Translations under genes and position numbers: made by a program
Part shown: one piece after another, positions 51,872 to 61,024 of the stretch
Layout of the letters: each line of letters begins with the position of its first letter
Numbering within the stretch: the stretch's first letter is position 1
Notes under the pieces: generated by a model
What the model was told of the DNA's origin: nothing
Seen by the model: only the letters and a program-made list of their open reading frames with translations
Databases searched by the model: none
DNA from: a bacterium DOLZORAL124_38_8
Lineage (GTDB): Bacteria; Patescibacteriota; Gracilibacteria; UBA4473
Length of the DNA stretch: 64,000 nucleotides
Direction: 5' to 3'
NCBI GenBank assembly: GCA_002747745.1
Contig: PDQG01000005.1
Span: 92,524-156,523 of the forward strand

Positions 51872-52759
51872 CTAGGTATTAAAAATAGTAGGATTTCCAT
51901 TCAAGATGTCTTTTATTGGTTGGGCTTTTTTCCCTGGGATTTGTGCGGTGGCAATAAAAATTTTTGAATGGTTTTTGCACACTACTTCGAGTGTATTTGG
52001 GGTGGGTTGTAAATGAATTTCTTTTAATTTTACGTTTCCCAAAGGGGTGGCTACAAAAATTCCTGGCCAAGGGTTAAATGCTAAGTATTTTTGCCATATT
52101 TCGGTGGCGGTGTTGGTGGCAAAACAAACCTCGCCGTCTGATTTTTGAAACTTGCCACAAAAGGTAGCATCTTCTTCATTTTGTGGTTGAGGGGTGATTT
52201 GGCTGGCAAAATAGTCGTTTAAAAAGGTGGGAAAATGTGAGGCCGTTTCGTCCGCAAATAACTGCCACAATTCGGCGGTTGATTGGTTTTGAATATCGTA
52301 TTTTTTTTGCCATAAGATGTCGCCCGCATCGAGGGCGGGTACCATTTTTTGCCAAGTAATACCGCTTTGCGATTGTCCGTTTAAAATAGCCGCTTGTACG
52401 GGGCTAGCTCCTCGCCATTTAGGTAAAAGCGAAAAATGAACATTAACAAAAGTGTTTTGGGCTAATACTTGGGGCGTAAAAATCATGCCAAAGGCAATTA
52501 CAATTCCTAGATCAAACTCGGTGGTGGCCACCATATTTTCGAGGGATTTTTTGTTGGCTAATTCAACAATGGGTAAGTGTAAATTTTGGGCACAGGCCTT
52601 TACGGGGCAAGGTGTGAGTACTTGTTTTCGTCCTATTTTTCGGTCAGGAAAAACTCCCACAGCTACGACTTCATAATCGTCTAATGCAGAGATTTTTTTG
52701 AGGCTGGGCACGGCAATGTCTGGCGTCCCAAAGAAGGCGATTTTCTTTTTTTCTTTCAC
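51872..52759 (-). CDS. fmt: Methionyl-tRNA formyltransferase
   Basis: Formylates initiator Met-tRNA. 295 residues: FFGTPDIAVPSL, the formyl-THF site NVHFSLLPKWRGASPVQAAIL (Asn, His and the SLLP loop), and the C-terminal OB-like domain beginning YLAFNPWPGIF. FolD at 21.6 kb supplies the formyl donor. Slightly short for the family. Divergent from the P-loop gene. Confidence 0.94.
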   Translation of the reverse strand: MKEKKKIAFFGTPDIAVPSLKKISALDDYEVVAVGVFPDRKIGRKQVLTPCPVKACAQNLHLPIVELANKKSLENMVATTEFDLGIVIAFGMIFTPQVLAQNTFVNVHFSLLPKWRGASPVQAAILNGQSQSGITWQKMVPALDAGDILWQKKYDIQNQSTAELWQLFADETASHFPTFLNDYFASQITPQPQNEEDATFCGKFQKSDGEVCFATNTATEIWQKYLAFNPWPGIFVATPLGNVKLKEIHLQPTPNTLEVVCKNHSKIFIATAQIPGKKAQPIKDILNGNPTIFNT

Positions 52760-52833
52760 GGTTTTTAGGATATTATTTTTTCGGAGAAAAACAATAATTT
52801 GACTTTTCTCATACGGTATGATTGTTTGTTTTT

Positions 52834-53421
52834 ATGAGAAAGAAATCAATTTTAATTACTGGCGCGCCTGGATCCGGCAAAACAACTATTGCGAATGCGT
52901 TGTTTCGGTCAGAGAAAATAGTTCATAATTCAGAGGATTTTCGGCTTATTGGTACCGATACGATTCGAGAGATTATCAAAAGTGCGGTAGATCCTTTGCT
53001 CATACCAGAACTACAAGGATCTTCGATTGATTTTTGTGATGAAAATGATATGACCGACTTATCGGGGTTTTTGAAGCAGGCAGAAATATTAGCCCCAGGA
53101 ATAGAAGGTGCTATTAATCGAAATAAAGAAGAGGGGCGAACGTTGGTGTTAGAGGGAATTCATTGTTTACCAAATTATTTATCATCACTCGCAGACGTTG
53201 AATATTTTGTGGTGACTGTTCCGAAGTCTCAACAAGTATCACGTTTGCAGTCGCAACATCGTTCTCCAGAAAAAATCAAAAGGAAAATGCAAAATATGGA
53301 ACGATATTTACACTATCAGGAGTATTTAATTCGTCTGGCAGAAAAGTATGACAATGTTCATGTCATACAAGAGCAAAACGTGTCAGCGGCAGTCGATTTT
53401 ATTCTTTCGAAGATTTTGTAA
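52834..53421 (+). CDS. P-loop kinase/ATPase, 2-phosphoglycerate-kinase-like
   Basis: 195 residues: Walker A ILITGAPGSGKTTIANAL at the N-terminus, a GTDTIREIIK segment, a LVLEGIHCLPNYL strand-loop, and a basic lid with KIKRKMQNMERYLHYQEYLI. The layout resembles 2-phosphoglycerate kinase or ribonucleoside-kinase-like enzymes; substrate not evident. An in-frame TTG at 52822 is an alternative start. Confidence 0.7.
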   Translation: MRKKSILITGAPGSGKTTIANALFRSEKIVHNSEDFRLIGTDTIREIIKSAVDPLLIPELQGSSIDFCDENDMTDLSGFLKQAEILAPGIEGAINRNKEEGRTLVLEGIHCLPNYLSSLADVEYFVVTVPKSQQVSRLQSQHRSPEKIKRKMQNMERYLHYQEYLIRLAEKYDNVHVIQEQNVSAAVDFILSKIL

Positions 53422-53450
53422 AGTTCCTTTTTTTTGTTTGATTAGATGAA

Positions 53451-54701
53451 TTATTTGAGTGCGTTATCTGATTCAATCGTGCTCACTTTATCTAACTTTT
53501 TCTGAATCGCACGAGTACGAACCCCCATAACCGTATCGAGTTGATTGAGTCCTGTTTGAATATTTTTTTGGGCTTTTTCCATCATGCCTCCAAAATTCTC
53601 GAATTCTTTTTTAACAGAAGCCAATACTTTCCAGACTTCGTTGCTGCGTTTTTGAATAGCGAGGGTGCGGAAGCCCATTTGTAAACTATTGAGCATGGCG
53701 GCCAGGGTGCTTGGCCCAGTCACAATAATTTGGTGTTCTCGTTGTAAGGTTTCAAGCAAGGTGGCTGATTGGACGACTTCGGCATAAATGCCTTCGAACG
53801 GTAAAAACATAATTCCAAAGTTCGTTGTAGCGGGTGGGTCAAGATATTTTTCTTGGATATCTTTGGCCATTTTTTTAATGGTGTTGTGTAGGTTTTTACG
53901 AGCGGTGGTAATGATTTCAAGGTCTCCGCTTTCGTGTGCGGTTTGCATTTGTTCGTAGGCGTCTTTGGGAAATTTTGCATCAATGGGCAGCCAAACGTGT
54001 TGCTTGGTGTCGTCTTTGCCCGGTAATTTAACGGCAAACTCTACTACGCCGTTGCTACTTTTTTTCGTTTTTACATTTTTCTCATATTGTTCAGGCGCTA
54101 AAATCTGTTCGAGGAGCATTTCCAACTGGATTTCTCCGACTCCGCCTCGCATTTTTACATTGTTCAAGACCTTTTTGAGTCCGCCCACATCGGTGGCGAG
54201 TGTTTTCATTTCGCCTAATCCAGACTGAACTGCTTCAAGTTGTTTTCCCACTAATTCAAATGATTGGTGCAGGCGTTCGTTGAGCGTTTTTTGCAGTTTT
54301 TCGTCCACAGTTTTTCGGACTTGTTCGAGCTGTTTATTATTGTCGGTTCGGATTTCCGTCAAATGTTTTTCAACCGTGGTTTGAATAGCTTGTAAACGTT
54401 TTTCAGAATTAGCGGTTAGGTGTTCAAATTTTTTCTCAAGTTTCTCTTGAAAGGTTTGTAAGGCGGCATTTAATTCTTCTCGTTGACTCCGGCTCAGGTC
54501 GTTTAACTCTTTCCGATTACGATACAATTCATCTTTGAAAGTTTCGTTTGTTTTTGTGAGCGTTGAATCAAATTTAATAATAGATTTTTTGGTATCTTTC
54601 CAAGGGGTTCCTTGATTGGTTTTCCTAAAAAAATGAACCAAAATATTTATAAGTGTCAGTATGATAAGTGTGATGAGTAAATGAAATTCTGTAATAATCA
54701 T
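53451..54701 (-). CDS. rmuC: DNA recombination protein RmuC
   Basis: 416 residues: an N-terminal membrane helix (about 7-25), a long coiled coil (about 40-180), then the RmuC nuclease-like domain with GGVGEIQLEMLLEQIL, LPIDAKFPKDAYEQM (PD-E/DxK-like core), IMFLPFEGIYAEVV and ITGPSTLAAMLNSLQMGF. RmuC limits DNA inversions at short inverted repeats, of interest in a genome with many such repeats. Confidence 0.94.
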   Translation of the reverse strand: MIITEFHLLITLIILTLINILVHFFRKTNQGTPWKDTKKSIIKFDSTLTKTNETFKDELYRNRKELNDLSRSQREELNAALQTFQEKLEKKFEHLTANSEKRLQAIQTTVEKHLTEIRTDNNKQLEQVRKTVDEKLQKTLNERLHQSFELVGKQLEAVQSGLGEMKTLATDVGGLKKVLNNVKMRGGVGEIQLEMLLEQILAPEQYEKNVKTKKSSNGVVEFAVKLPGKDDTKQHVWLPIDAKFPKDAYEQMQTAHESGDLEIITTARKNLHNTIKKMAKDIQEKYLDPPATTNFGIMFLPFEGIYAEVVQSATLLETLQREHQIIVTGPSTLAAMLNSLQMGFRTLAIQKRSNEVWKVLASVKKEFENFGGMMEKAQKNIQTGLNQLDTVMGVRTRAIQKKLDKVSTIESDNALK

Positions 54702-54710
54702 GAGAAAGAC

Positions 54711-55637
54711 TTATTTGGTTAGGAAGTGTGCGACTAGTGGAATTGTAAGTATAGAAAGTACGGTGCTGAGAATAATACTGTTGGAGATAAACGATTTATC
54801 TAATTTGTATTGATCGGCGAGGGCAAATGGGGTAATAGCGAGGGGCATTGCCGCTTGAATGACGGAGCTATTGAAGGCCATGTGGGGAATGTCAATAAGA
54901 GACAAAATTCCAAAGAGTATCAGTGGGGTTATGAGCGTGGTGAAAATTGAAAACAAAATTACTTCTTTCCAGTGAGAAATCTTTTTAAAGTCAGATGTTC
55001 CAATGAAAAGTCCGATACTTATCAATATCATAGGGGTGGCTGAGGCACTTATCATTGATAAGGAGTTTTGAATAAAGTCGGGGATTTTCAGGTTCATCGT
55101 ACTGGTGGTAATTCCGATGGCTATGGCTAATAATGTTGGATTATGGACTAAGTTTTGGAAGATTTTTTTCCAAGAAGATGCCGTATTTTTTTTCTGTTGG
55201 TGTTCTAAAAACAGTATTCCAATGCTAAATATCCAAAAAAGATAAATGGCTGTAATAATACTGGCTTCGGTGGTGATTTGGGGTCCGTAAAGTTCTGTTA
55301 CAATTGGCATTCCGAGAAAGGCAATGTTTCCGAACGCAATACAAATAAAGAGGGTTTTATACTTTTGTGTGTCGAAGTTAAATATTCGGTTTATGATGAT
55401 AGTCAGCATAAACAATCCTACGATTAGTGCTGAGTTTGCGGTAATGAGTGGGAGGAATTCGTTCCACGAAAATGGATATTTGTTGAGTGAGTAGAATATT
55501 AAGAACGGGAAAGCGATGTTTACCACATATTCGTTGAAAACCGTGCTCCAAGTTTTCCCTATGTTTCGTTTTTTGAGGATAAATCCTAATAATACCAATA
55601 AAAAGAGCGGGATAATGGCAAAGATAGTTTGTTGCAT
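54711..55637 (-). CDS. AEC family transporter
   Basis: 308 residues, about ten membrane helices in two halves of five, of the auxin-efflux-carrier/malonate-transporter family (PF03547): FIPLFLLVLLGFILKKR at the N-terminus, ALIVGLFMLTIIINRIF, AFGNIAFLGMPIVTELYG, and MAFNSSVIQAAMPLAITPFALADQYKLD near the end. Substrate unknown, probably an organic anion. It lies just upstream of rmuC on the same strand. Confidence 0.85.
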   Translation of the reverse strand: MQQTIFAIIPLFLLVLLGFILKKRNIGKTWSTVFNEYVVNIAFPFLIFYSLNKYPFSWNEFLPLITANSALIVGLFMLTIIINRIFNFDTQKYKTLFICIAFGNIAFLGMPIVTELYGPQITTEASIITAIYLFWIFSIGILFLEHQQKKNTASSWKKIFQNLVHNPTLLAIAIGITTSTMNLKIPDFIQNSLSMISASATPMILISIGLFIGTSDFKKISHWKEVILFSIFTTLITPLILFGILSLIDIPHMAFNSSVIQAAMPLAITPFALADQYKLDKSFISNSIILSTVLSILTIPLVAHFLTK

Positions 55638-55729
55638 TTTTTTGTTTTTTACGGTTTTTATTGTATGTTTCTGGGCTGATGTAGCAACTATTCTTTACAA
55701 ATCTCTCATTTCTAAAACAATGTATAGTG

Positions 55730-56347
55730 ATGAGATTAAATCAAGCGGTGTTAGAAAAAGTCGCAGAAGCCAATAAGCAGTTGGTGGCGGTAACTAAATA
55801 TTTTTCTGCGTCAGAACTAGCGGTGTTTCAGGCGGATTTGTTGCGTGAATCTTGTGTGCTAGCTTTGGGCGAAAACCGTATTGAAGTTATTAAGCAAAAA
55901 CAAATTCCCCGTCAGTTTTGTCATTTTATCGGGAATATTCAGTCTCGGAATATTGCGGATATTGCCGTGCATTGTTCGGTCGTTCATTCTTTATGTAAAG
56001 TTTCCCATTTAAAAAAATTCTTACAACAACCGGTGTGTCCGCAGTTTTTTCTGCAAATAAATGTTTCGGGTGAACCGCAAAAAGGGGGACTTTTACCAGA
56101 GGAATTGCCTTTATTTTTAGCCGAAATAACCGATACGTCTTTGATTTTGGGGTTGTCGGCTATCGGGGCTTATTCGGCGGATGCACTTCAAAAACAAAAA
56201 GAATTTGCGGTGCTGAATCAATTACGACGGGATCATAATCCAGCGTGGAAACTGTCGGCGGGGACTTCGGTTGACTACGAACAAGCTTTAGAAAACGGGG
56301 TTGATATAGTACGAATCGGGCGAAAATTATTTGGAAATGTAGTCTAG
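55730..56347 (+). CDS. yggS: YggS/PROSC-type PLP homeostasis protein
   Basis: 205 residues, single-domain TIM barrel of alanine racemase type. VAVTKYFSASEL with the PLP Lys, LGENRIEVIKQKQ, CHFIGNIQSRNI, LQINVSGEPQKGGLLPEE, LSAGTSVDYEQALENGVDIVRIGRKLFG. It binds PLP and maintains vitamin B6 balance. Slightly short, as often in CPR. Confidence 0.93.
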   Translation: MRLNQAVLEKVAEANKQLVAVTKYFSASELAVFQADLLRESCVLALGENRIEVIKQKQIPRQFCHFIGNIQSRNIADIAVHCSVVHSLCKVSHLKKFLQQPVCPQFFLQINVSGEPQKGGLLPEELPLFLAEITDTSLILGLSAIGAYSADALQKQKEFAVLNQLRRDHNPAWKLSAGTSVDYEQALENGVDIVRIGRKLFGNVV

Positions 56348-56381
56348 GCTTGCATTTATTTTTTGAATATTTACGCTGTGT

Positions 56382-57293
56382 GTGAATATTATGACGGCGA
56401 GGTTTAAAAGACGATTTCGGACGGTGGCAATTTATACGCATAGTAAACCCCAAAAGGTTAAGGAAGAAACGATTTTTCTAAAAAAATTGCTTATTTTTTT
56501 ACGGGAAAAAGGCGTAAAAGTCATTCATGGCGATTTGAATACGCAGTCTTTATTAGGCGAAGGGTTCCCATTGATGAAAGATACGGATGCGTATGATTTA
56601 AAGATCGGCATTGGGGGAGATGGGATTTTGTTAAAAATGATTCGAACCCTGCAAAAAGAAGATGGTTTGTTGCTCGGGATTAATTTTGGAACTCTCGGGT
56701 TTTTGTCTGAACTAACGCCTGAAACAGCGTTTGAAGGGCTAGAAAAAATCTTTCGAGGAAAATACGAAGTGGATGTGAGAATGCTGTTGAAAGCTTTTGT
56801 ATGGCGAAAAAAAGATAAAACGAAATCCAGTGTAAAAGTTCATCGTGGATACGCGTTAAATGAAGTGGCGTTTGGTCATGGTGGGGTGTCTCGGTTAACG
56901 AATTATAAAGTTACTAGTGATCGGCGAAAACTTTCTACGTATCGATCAGACGGGCTTATTTTTGCTACGCCAACTGGATCGACCGCCTATTCTTTGTCGG
57001 CGGGTGGACCGATTATTGCGCCCATGATTGATTCTATTTTATTAACGCCGGTGGCTCCACATCGGCTGTCGCATCGGCCTATTTTGTTACGACCAGATAA
57101 ACCGTTACACGTCAAATTCGATACGCGGTTTGATTCGATTTCGATGACGCTTGATGGGCAAATTCACTTTTCGGTGCTACCAACTGATAAAGTTTCGATT
57201 CACCAAGCGACCCGACGAGCCAAATTTATTCGGTTGAAAGAAAACCATTTCTTCCGAACGCTTCGAAATAAAATGTCGTGGGGCGAAAATTAG
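56382..57293 (+). CDS. nadK: NAD kinase
   Basis: Makes NADP from NAD. About 300 residues: GIGGDGILLKMIR (the GGDG motif), INFGTLGFLSE, LNEVAFGHGG, and DGLIFATPTGSTAYSLSAGGPI. Full length. A GTG at 56382 stands 8 nt after TATTTA; the ATG at 56391 is an alternative. It follows yggS by 34 nt and may be cotranscribed. Confidence 0.95.
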   Translation: MNIMTARFKRRFRTVAIYTHSKPQKVKEETIFLKKLLIFLREKGVKVIHGDLNTQSLLGEGFPLMKDTDAYDLKIGIGGDGILLKMIRTLQKEDGLLLGINFGTLGFLSELTPETAFEGLEKIFRGKYEVDVRMLLKAFVWRKKDKTKSSVKVHRGYALNEVAFGHGGVSRLTNYKVTSDRRKLSTYRSDGLIFATPTGSTAYSLSAGGPIIAPMIDSILLTPVAPHRLSHRPILLRPDKPLHVKFDTRFDSISMTLDGQIHFSVLPTDKVSIHQATRRAKFIRLKENHFFRTLRNKMSWGEN

Positions 57294-57299
57294 GCTTGG

Positions 57300-57875
57300 T
57301 TATTTAGTATTGAGTGATTTTTTGAGTAAAAATCCAGTCAATAGTCCGCTGACACAGGCGGCTCCCCATGGCCAATTATGCCAAATTATTTCCCAGGCGT
57401 GTTGTCCGAGAAAATATCCGGCTAATACAACTCCGAGCGCCCAAAAGAACGTTCCTAATAAACAGGCTGGAAAGAATTTTTTGAGTGGGACGCCGACCGA
57501 ACCAACAATGAGCGACATAAAGGGGCGGACGTTGGTAATGAGCGACGAGAGGAAAATAGCGGGGGTAGAATGCGTATTGACATATTTTTCTTCAAAACGT
57601 TGGAGGCGTGTTTCGGGTAAGAAAAATTTATGTCCGTGGGTTTTGAGCCATTTTCGAGCGCCTCGTTGTCCCCATAAAAATAAGATAAAATTTCCTAAAA
57701 AGGCATAAACCGTACTGACCAGAATTAGTACCACTGGAGATAATTCGGGTGATTTGGCCGAGAATATAGCGGCCGAAAAAAGCAGTAATGTGCTGGGAAC
57801 GGGAACGCCTAAATCATCAATAAGAAAGATGATTCCGGCGAAAAGTATTCCTGTATTTGAAAAGTAAGCTTCCAT
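57300..57875 (-). CDS. DedA family membrane protein
   Basis: 191 residues with the SNARE-associated/DedA (VTT) domain: PVPSTLLLFSAAIFS, FLGNFILFLWGQRGARKWLKTHGHKF, NVRPFMSLIVGSVGVPLKKFFPACLLGTFFWALGVVLAGYFLG. Family members are lipid scramblases or undecaprenyl-phosphate transporters. It lies at the 3' end of the second pilus cluster but 50 nt beyond gspE-gspF, and convergent with nadK. Confidence 0.88.
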   Translation of the reverse strand: MEAYFSNTGILFAGIIFLIDDLGVPVPSTLLLFSAAIFSAKSPELSPVVLILVSTVYAFLGNFILFLWGQRGARKWLKTHGHKFFLPETRLQRFEEKYVNTHSTPAIFLSSLITNVRPFMSLIVGSVGVPLKKFFPACLLGTFFWALGVVLAGYFLGQHAWEIIWHNWPWGAACVSGLLTGFLLKKSLNTK

Positions 57876-57925
57876 AACGAAAGAAGCCTACTAGGAGAAA
57901 TATTTTTGCCAAATTTTTTTGTTTT

Positions 57926-59089
57926 TTACCCAATGGTGTCGTTGAGCTTCATAATTGGCAAGTAAATTGCTAAGATGAAGAATACTGCCCCAACGGCCAT
58001 AAAGAGAACAATGATTGGTTCCATGAGTTTAGAGATGGTCCCAATTTTTCGTTCGACGGCTTCGTCATAATAATCGGCCATTTTGTTCATAATGCTTCCG
58101 AGTGAAGAAGTTTTTTCTCCAATAGAAATCATGCGGACAAACATAGAAGGGAACAACGATTCGTCATCAGAAAAGTTTTCAGAAATTTCAATCCCTTGTT
58201 TCAAATCATTAATAGCCATTTGGATTCGTTGTTTGTAAATAGGGTTTCCCGCTACATCAGAAGCAATTTGTAGGCTTCCAATGATAGGAACTCCCGCTGA
58301 AATGAGGAATCCTAAAATCCGAGAGATTCGCCCGAGGGTTGACTCGACTACGAAGTTTCCAATAACAGGGATTTTGAGGATTATTTGGGACAATTGTGAC
58401 TGTCCGCTTGGAGTTTTTTGCCATTGTTTGAACCCCAAGAATAACACGACGAGTCCTCCTATTAAGAGGTACCAATAATTTTGTAAAAAATCACTCATTC
58501 CAATCATTATTCGGGTTGGAAGCGGTAAATTATCGGCTCCTTGAAACAAGCCTTCTAGTTTTGGAACAATCACGACAATCATCACAACGCCCAATAAAAT
58601 CATAACGGAAATAACCGTTACGGGGTACATCATGGCACTTTTTACTTTTTTCTTTAACGTTGAACTTCGTTCTTTTTGTTTGACGAGTTCTTTTAACAGT
58701 TCTGATAATTTCCCTGAGTTTTCCCCCGCTTCAACAATAGCACAAGTGGCCTCATCAAAAACAGATGGGTGTTGTCGAAACGCATTTGATAATGTATACC
58801 CTCGTCCAATATCATTTTTTACGTCATCAATAATTGTTTTGAGGGTTAAATTATTCGTTTGTGATTTGAGCAATTGCAAAGATTCTAACAAAGATACTCC
58901 GGCATTTACTAACGTTGATAATAATTGAAAAAACACGAGTTGTTCTTGGAGTGGCACGCCAGAAGCTCGAATCATCCAATCATTTATTTTATCAAACCAG
59001 TCTTTGAGCGATTGTGGTCGGTTTGCGCCTTTGTTGGTTTGAATTGATTGTTGTAAATCAAACACAATGTTGTTGTTTTTGTTTTCCAT
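57926..59089 (-). CDS. gspF: GspF/PilC-type inner membrane platform protein (second copy)
   Basis: 387 residues, the same length as the first GspF and clearly paralogous: ANAGVSLLESLQLLKSQTNN and SAGVPIIGSLQIASD repeats, EAGENSGKLSEL, MISIGEKTSSLGSI, C-terminal LMEPIIVLFMAVGAVFFILAIYLPIM. Platform protein of a type IV pilus or pseudopilus motor; the adjacent GspE ATPase is its partner. Starts 8 nt after gspE stops. Confidence 0.94.
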   Translation of the reverse strand: MENKNNNIVFDLQQSIQTNKGANRPQSLKDWFDKINDWMIRASGVPLQEQLVFFQLLSTLVNAGVSLLESLQLLKSQTNNLTLKTIIDDVKNDIGRGYTLSNAFRQHPSVFDEATCAIVEAGENSGKLSELLKELVKQKERSSTLKKKVKSAMMYPVTVISVMILLGVVMIVVIVPKLEGLFQGADNLPLPTRIMIGMSDFLQNYWYLLIGGLVVLFLGFKQWQKTPSGQSQLSQIILKIPVIGNFVVESTLGRISRILGFLISAGVPIIGSLQIASDVAGNPIYKQRIQMAINDLKQGIEISENFSDDESLFPSMFVRMISIGEKTSSLGSIMNKMADYYDEAVERKIGTISKLMEPIIVLFMAVGAVFFILAIYLPIMKLNDTIG

Positions 59090-59096
59090 GGTGGTC

Positions 59097-60335
59097 TTAG
59101 TTTTTTACTAATTTGTATATTTCCTCAATAGAAGTGATTCCCTGCATTACTTTAATAAGTCCGTCTTGTTCTAATGAAACCATTCCTTCTTTTTGGGCGA
59201 TTTTTTTGAGTTCGAAAGCGGGAACGCCTTCCATAATTCCTTTTTTAAGTCCTTCAGACATGGTAAGTACTTCGTATAGCCCAACTCGTCCGATATATCC
59301 TTTGTTTTGACAGTGTTCACACCCTCCTTCTTTGGCACAATAAAATTGAGGGTGTTTGAAGATATTTGGATCAAGTCCTTGGTATGGTTTAAATATTTTG
59401 AAGGCGTCTCGAATAGCCGCTTGGGCGTCTTTACTGGGGGTAGTTTTTTGTTTACATTTTGGACACAATCGTCGGGCTAACCGTTGGGCAATAATCAAAT
59501 TAACGGCGGCTACCAGCAAGAAATCTTGTACGCCCATATTTAGAATACGGGTTACGGTTTCAATGGCCGAATTGGTATGAATGGTTGAGAGCACCAAGTG
59601 TCCGGTCAAAGAGGCCTCGATGGCAATATCGATCGTTTCTTTGTCTCGGATTTCTCCCACCATAATAATGTCTGGATCTTGCCGTAACGCGGTTCGTAGT
59701 CCTTGCGCGAAGGTGTAGCCAATATCAGACCGAATTTGACTCTGATTGAGTCCTTCCATTTGGTTTTCAATTGGATCCTCAAACGTCATAATGTTAACAT
59801 TTGGTTTGTTGAGTACCGACATAGCCGAGTACATGGTGGTGGTTTTTCCTGACCCGGTTGGTCCAGACGTTAAAATAATTCCGTTTGGTTGTTTAATGGC
59901 ACTCAAAAAAGAATTATAATTTCTTCCTACAAACCCAAGACTTTGGAGGGTTGGAATTTTTTTTGATTTATCGACAATCCGCATTACTACTTTTTCTCCG
60001 TTCGGAGTTGGAAGCGTTGATACCCGTAAATCAACTTCGGTTTCTCCTACAAAGGTGGTAATCCGACCATCTTGTGGCACTCGTGTTTCGTCGATTTTTA
60101 GGTTCGACATAATCTTGAGCTTTGAAATAATCCCAGAATGAATGTTAATTGGGTACTCAACAATTACGACGAGTTCTCCATCGATTCGAATACGAATACG
60201 TACAATATTCTTGAGTGGCTCAATATGAATATCAGACGCTTTTTTTTCGAGGGCATATTTAAAACACGCTTCAATTATTTCTGGAATGTTTCCAGAAATA
60301 ATGCTTTGTTGAAGGGCTTTAATAGTGCTATTCAT
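59097..60335 (-). CDS. gspE: GspE/PilB-type secretion ATPase
   Basis: Hexameric ATPase that powers pilus assembly. 412 residues, lacking the usual N-terminal MshEN domains, so a minimal form. ASDIHIEPLKNIVRIRIRIDGEL, Walker A SGPTGSGKTTTMYSAM (about 160), Asp box TFEDPIENQMEGLNQSQI, Walker B PDIIMVGEIRDKETIDIAIEASLTGHLVLSTIHTN, and a tetracysteine zinc site CPKCKQ...CEHCQNKGYIG. It is the only pilus ATPase in the window, so both platforms may use it unless another is outside. Confidence 0.95.
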   Translation of the reverse strand: MNSTIKALQQSIISGNIPEIIEACFKYALEKKASDIHIEPLKNIVRIRIRIDGELVVIVEYPINIHSGIISKLKIMSNLKIDETRVPQDGRITTFVGETEVDLRVSTLPTPNGEKVVMRIVDKSKKIPTLQSLGFVGRNYNSFLSAIKQPNGIILTSGPTGSGKTTTMYSAMSVLNKPNVNIMTFEDPIENQMEGLNQSQIRSDIGYTFAQGLRTALRQDPDIIMVGEIRDKETIDIAIEASLTGHLVLSTIHTNSAIETVTRILNMGVQDFLLVAAVNLIIAQRLARRLCPKCKQKTTPSKDAQAAIRDAFKIFKPYQGLDPNIFKHPQFYCAKEGGCEHCQNKGYIGRVGLYEVLTMSEGLKKGIMEGVPAFELKKIAQKEGMVSLEQDGLIKVMQGITSIEEIYKLVKN

Positions 60336-60338
60336 GGT

Positions 60339-61016
60339 TTATTTTTTTTGAGTTTCTTTGGGGAGTGGTTGCCCGTAAAAATTAACATTCAGAGTTACTT
60401 TTTTTTGATTCGAAACCGTGCGGTTGTCTTTTTGCAGGGTGGTAAAATCAATGGTTTGAATAGTACACAATGGTACAGGATGACTCTTGATGAATTTTCG
60501 GAGGGCTATTTCAGATTGGTTTCCCAGTCCTAACGGAAGAACATTGGTTTGCAAGTACTGAATAAATTGTCGGGCTTCTTTTTCTGAAGCGGTAAATTCT
60601 ATGTTAACTGGTAAAACCGCCACGTTAATGTCGGTATCCATTTTTGTTGTTCCAAAAGACAAGCTTGATAAATTAAACGATTGGTTTACGAGGCTGTAAA
60701 CTTCGAGACTCTTCGATATTTGTTCGATTTCAAGTTTTGGTGGAAGGAGTTGTTCCTCTGACTTGATAAATTTGCTCGCTTTTTTCTGAAACTGTGCTTG
60801 TTGGTTTGAAAGCGTGGTTTCGAGTTGGATAATTTCGTCGTTGAGGGTGTTTTCTTGTTGTTCAAAGGTATGAAGTGCTTGTTGTTGTTCTAGGTCGGTA
60901 AGAGTTTGTGGAATGATGATTATTCCAATCCATAACACAGTTAAACCAAGAATGGTTCCCCAAAGGAGGAAAGATTTTTGGTGTTCAGATTTTTTTGGTA
61001 GTACAGTTTTATTCAT
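60339..61016 (-). CDS. PilO-like pilus assembly protein (second cluster)
   Basis: 225 residues: an N-terminal membrane helix (about 17-37), a coiled coil of Glu/Gln (about 40-85), then a domain with ITEFTASEKEARQFIQYLQ-like PilO/GspM character (PVNIEFTASEKEARQF). It starts 8 nt after the preceding gene and ends 3 nt before gspE. Alignment-ring component by context. Confidence 0.65.
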   Translation of the reverse strand: MNKTVLPKKSEHQKSFLLWGTILGLTVLWIGIIIIPQTLTDLEQQQALHTFEQQENTLNDEIIQLETTLSNQQAQFQKKASKFIKSEEQLLPPKLEIEQISKSLEVYSLVNQSFNLSSLSFGTTKMDTDINVAVLPVNIEFTASEKEARQFIQYLQTNVLPLGLGNQSEIALRKFIKSHPVPLCTIQTIDFTTLQKDNRTVSNQKKVTLNVNFYGQPLPKETQKK

Positions 61017-61024
61017 CGTGCAAA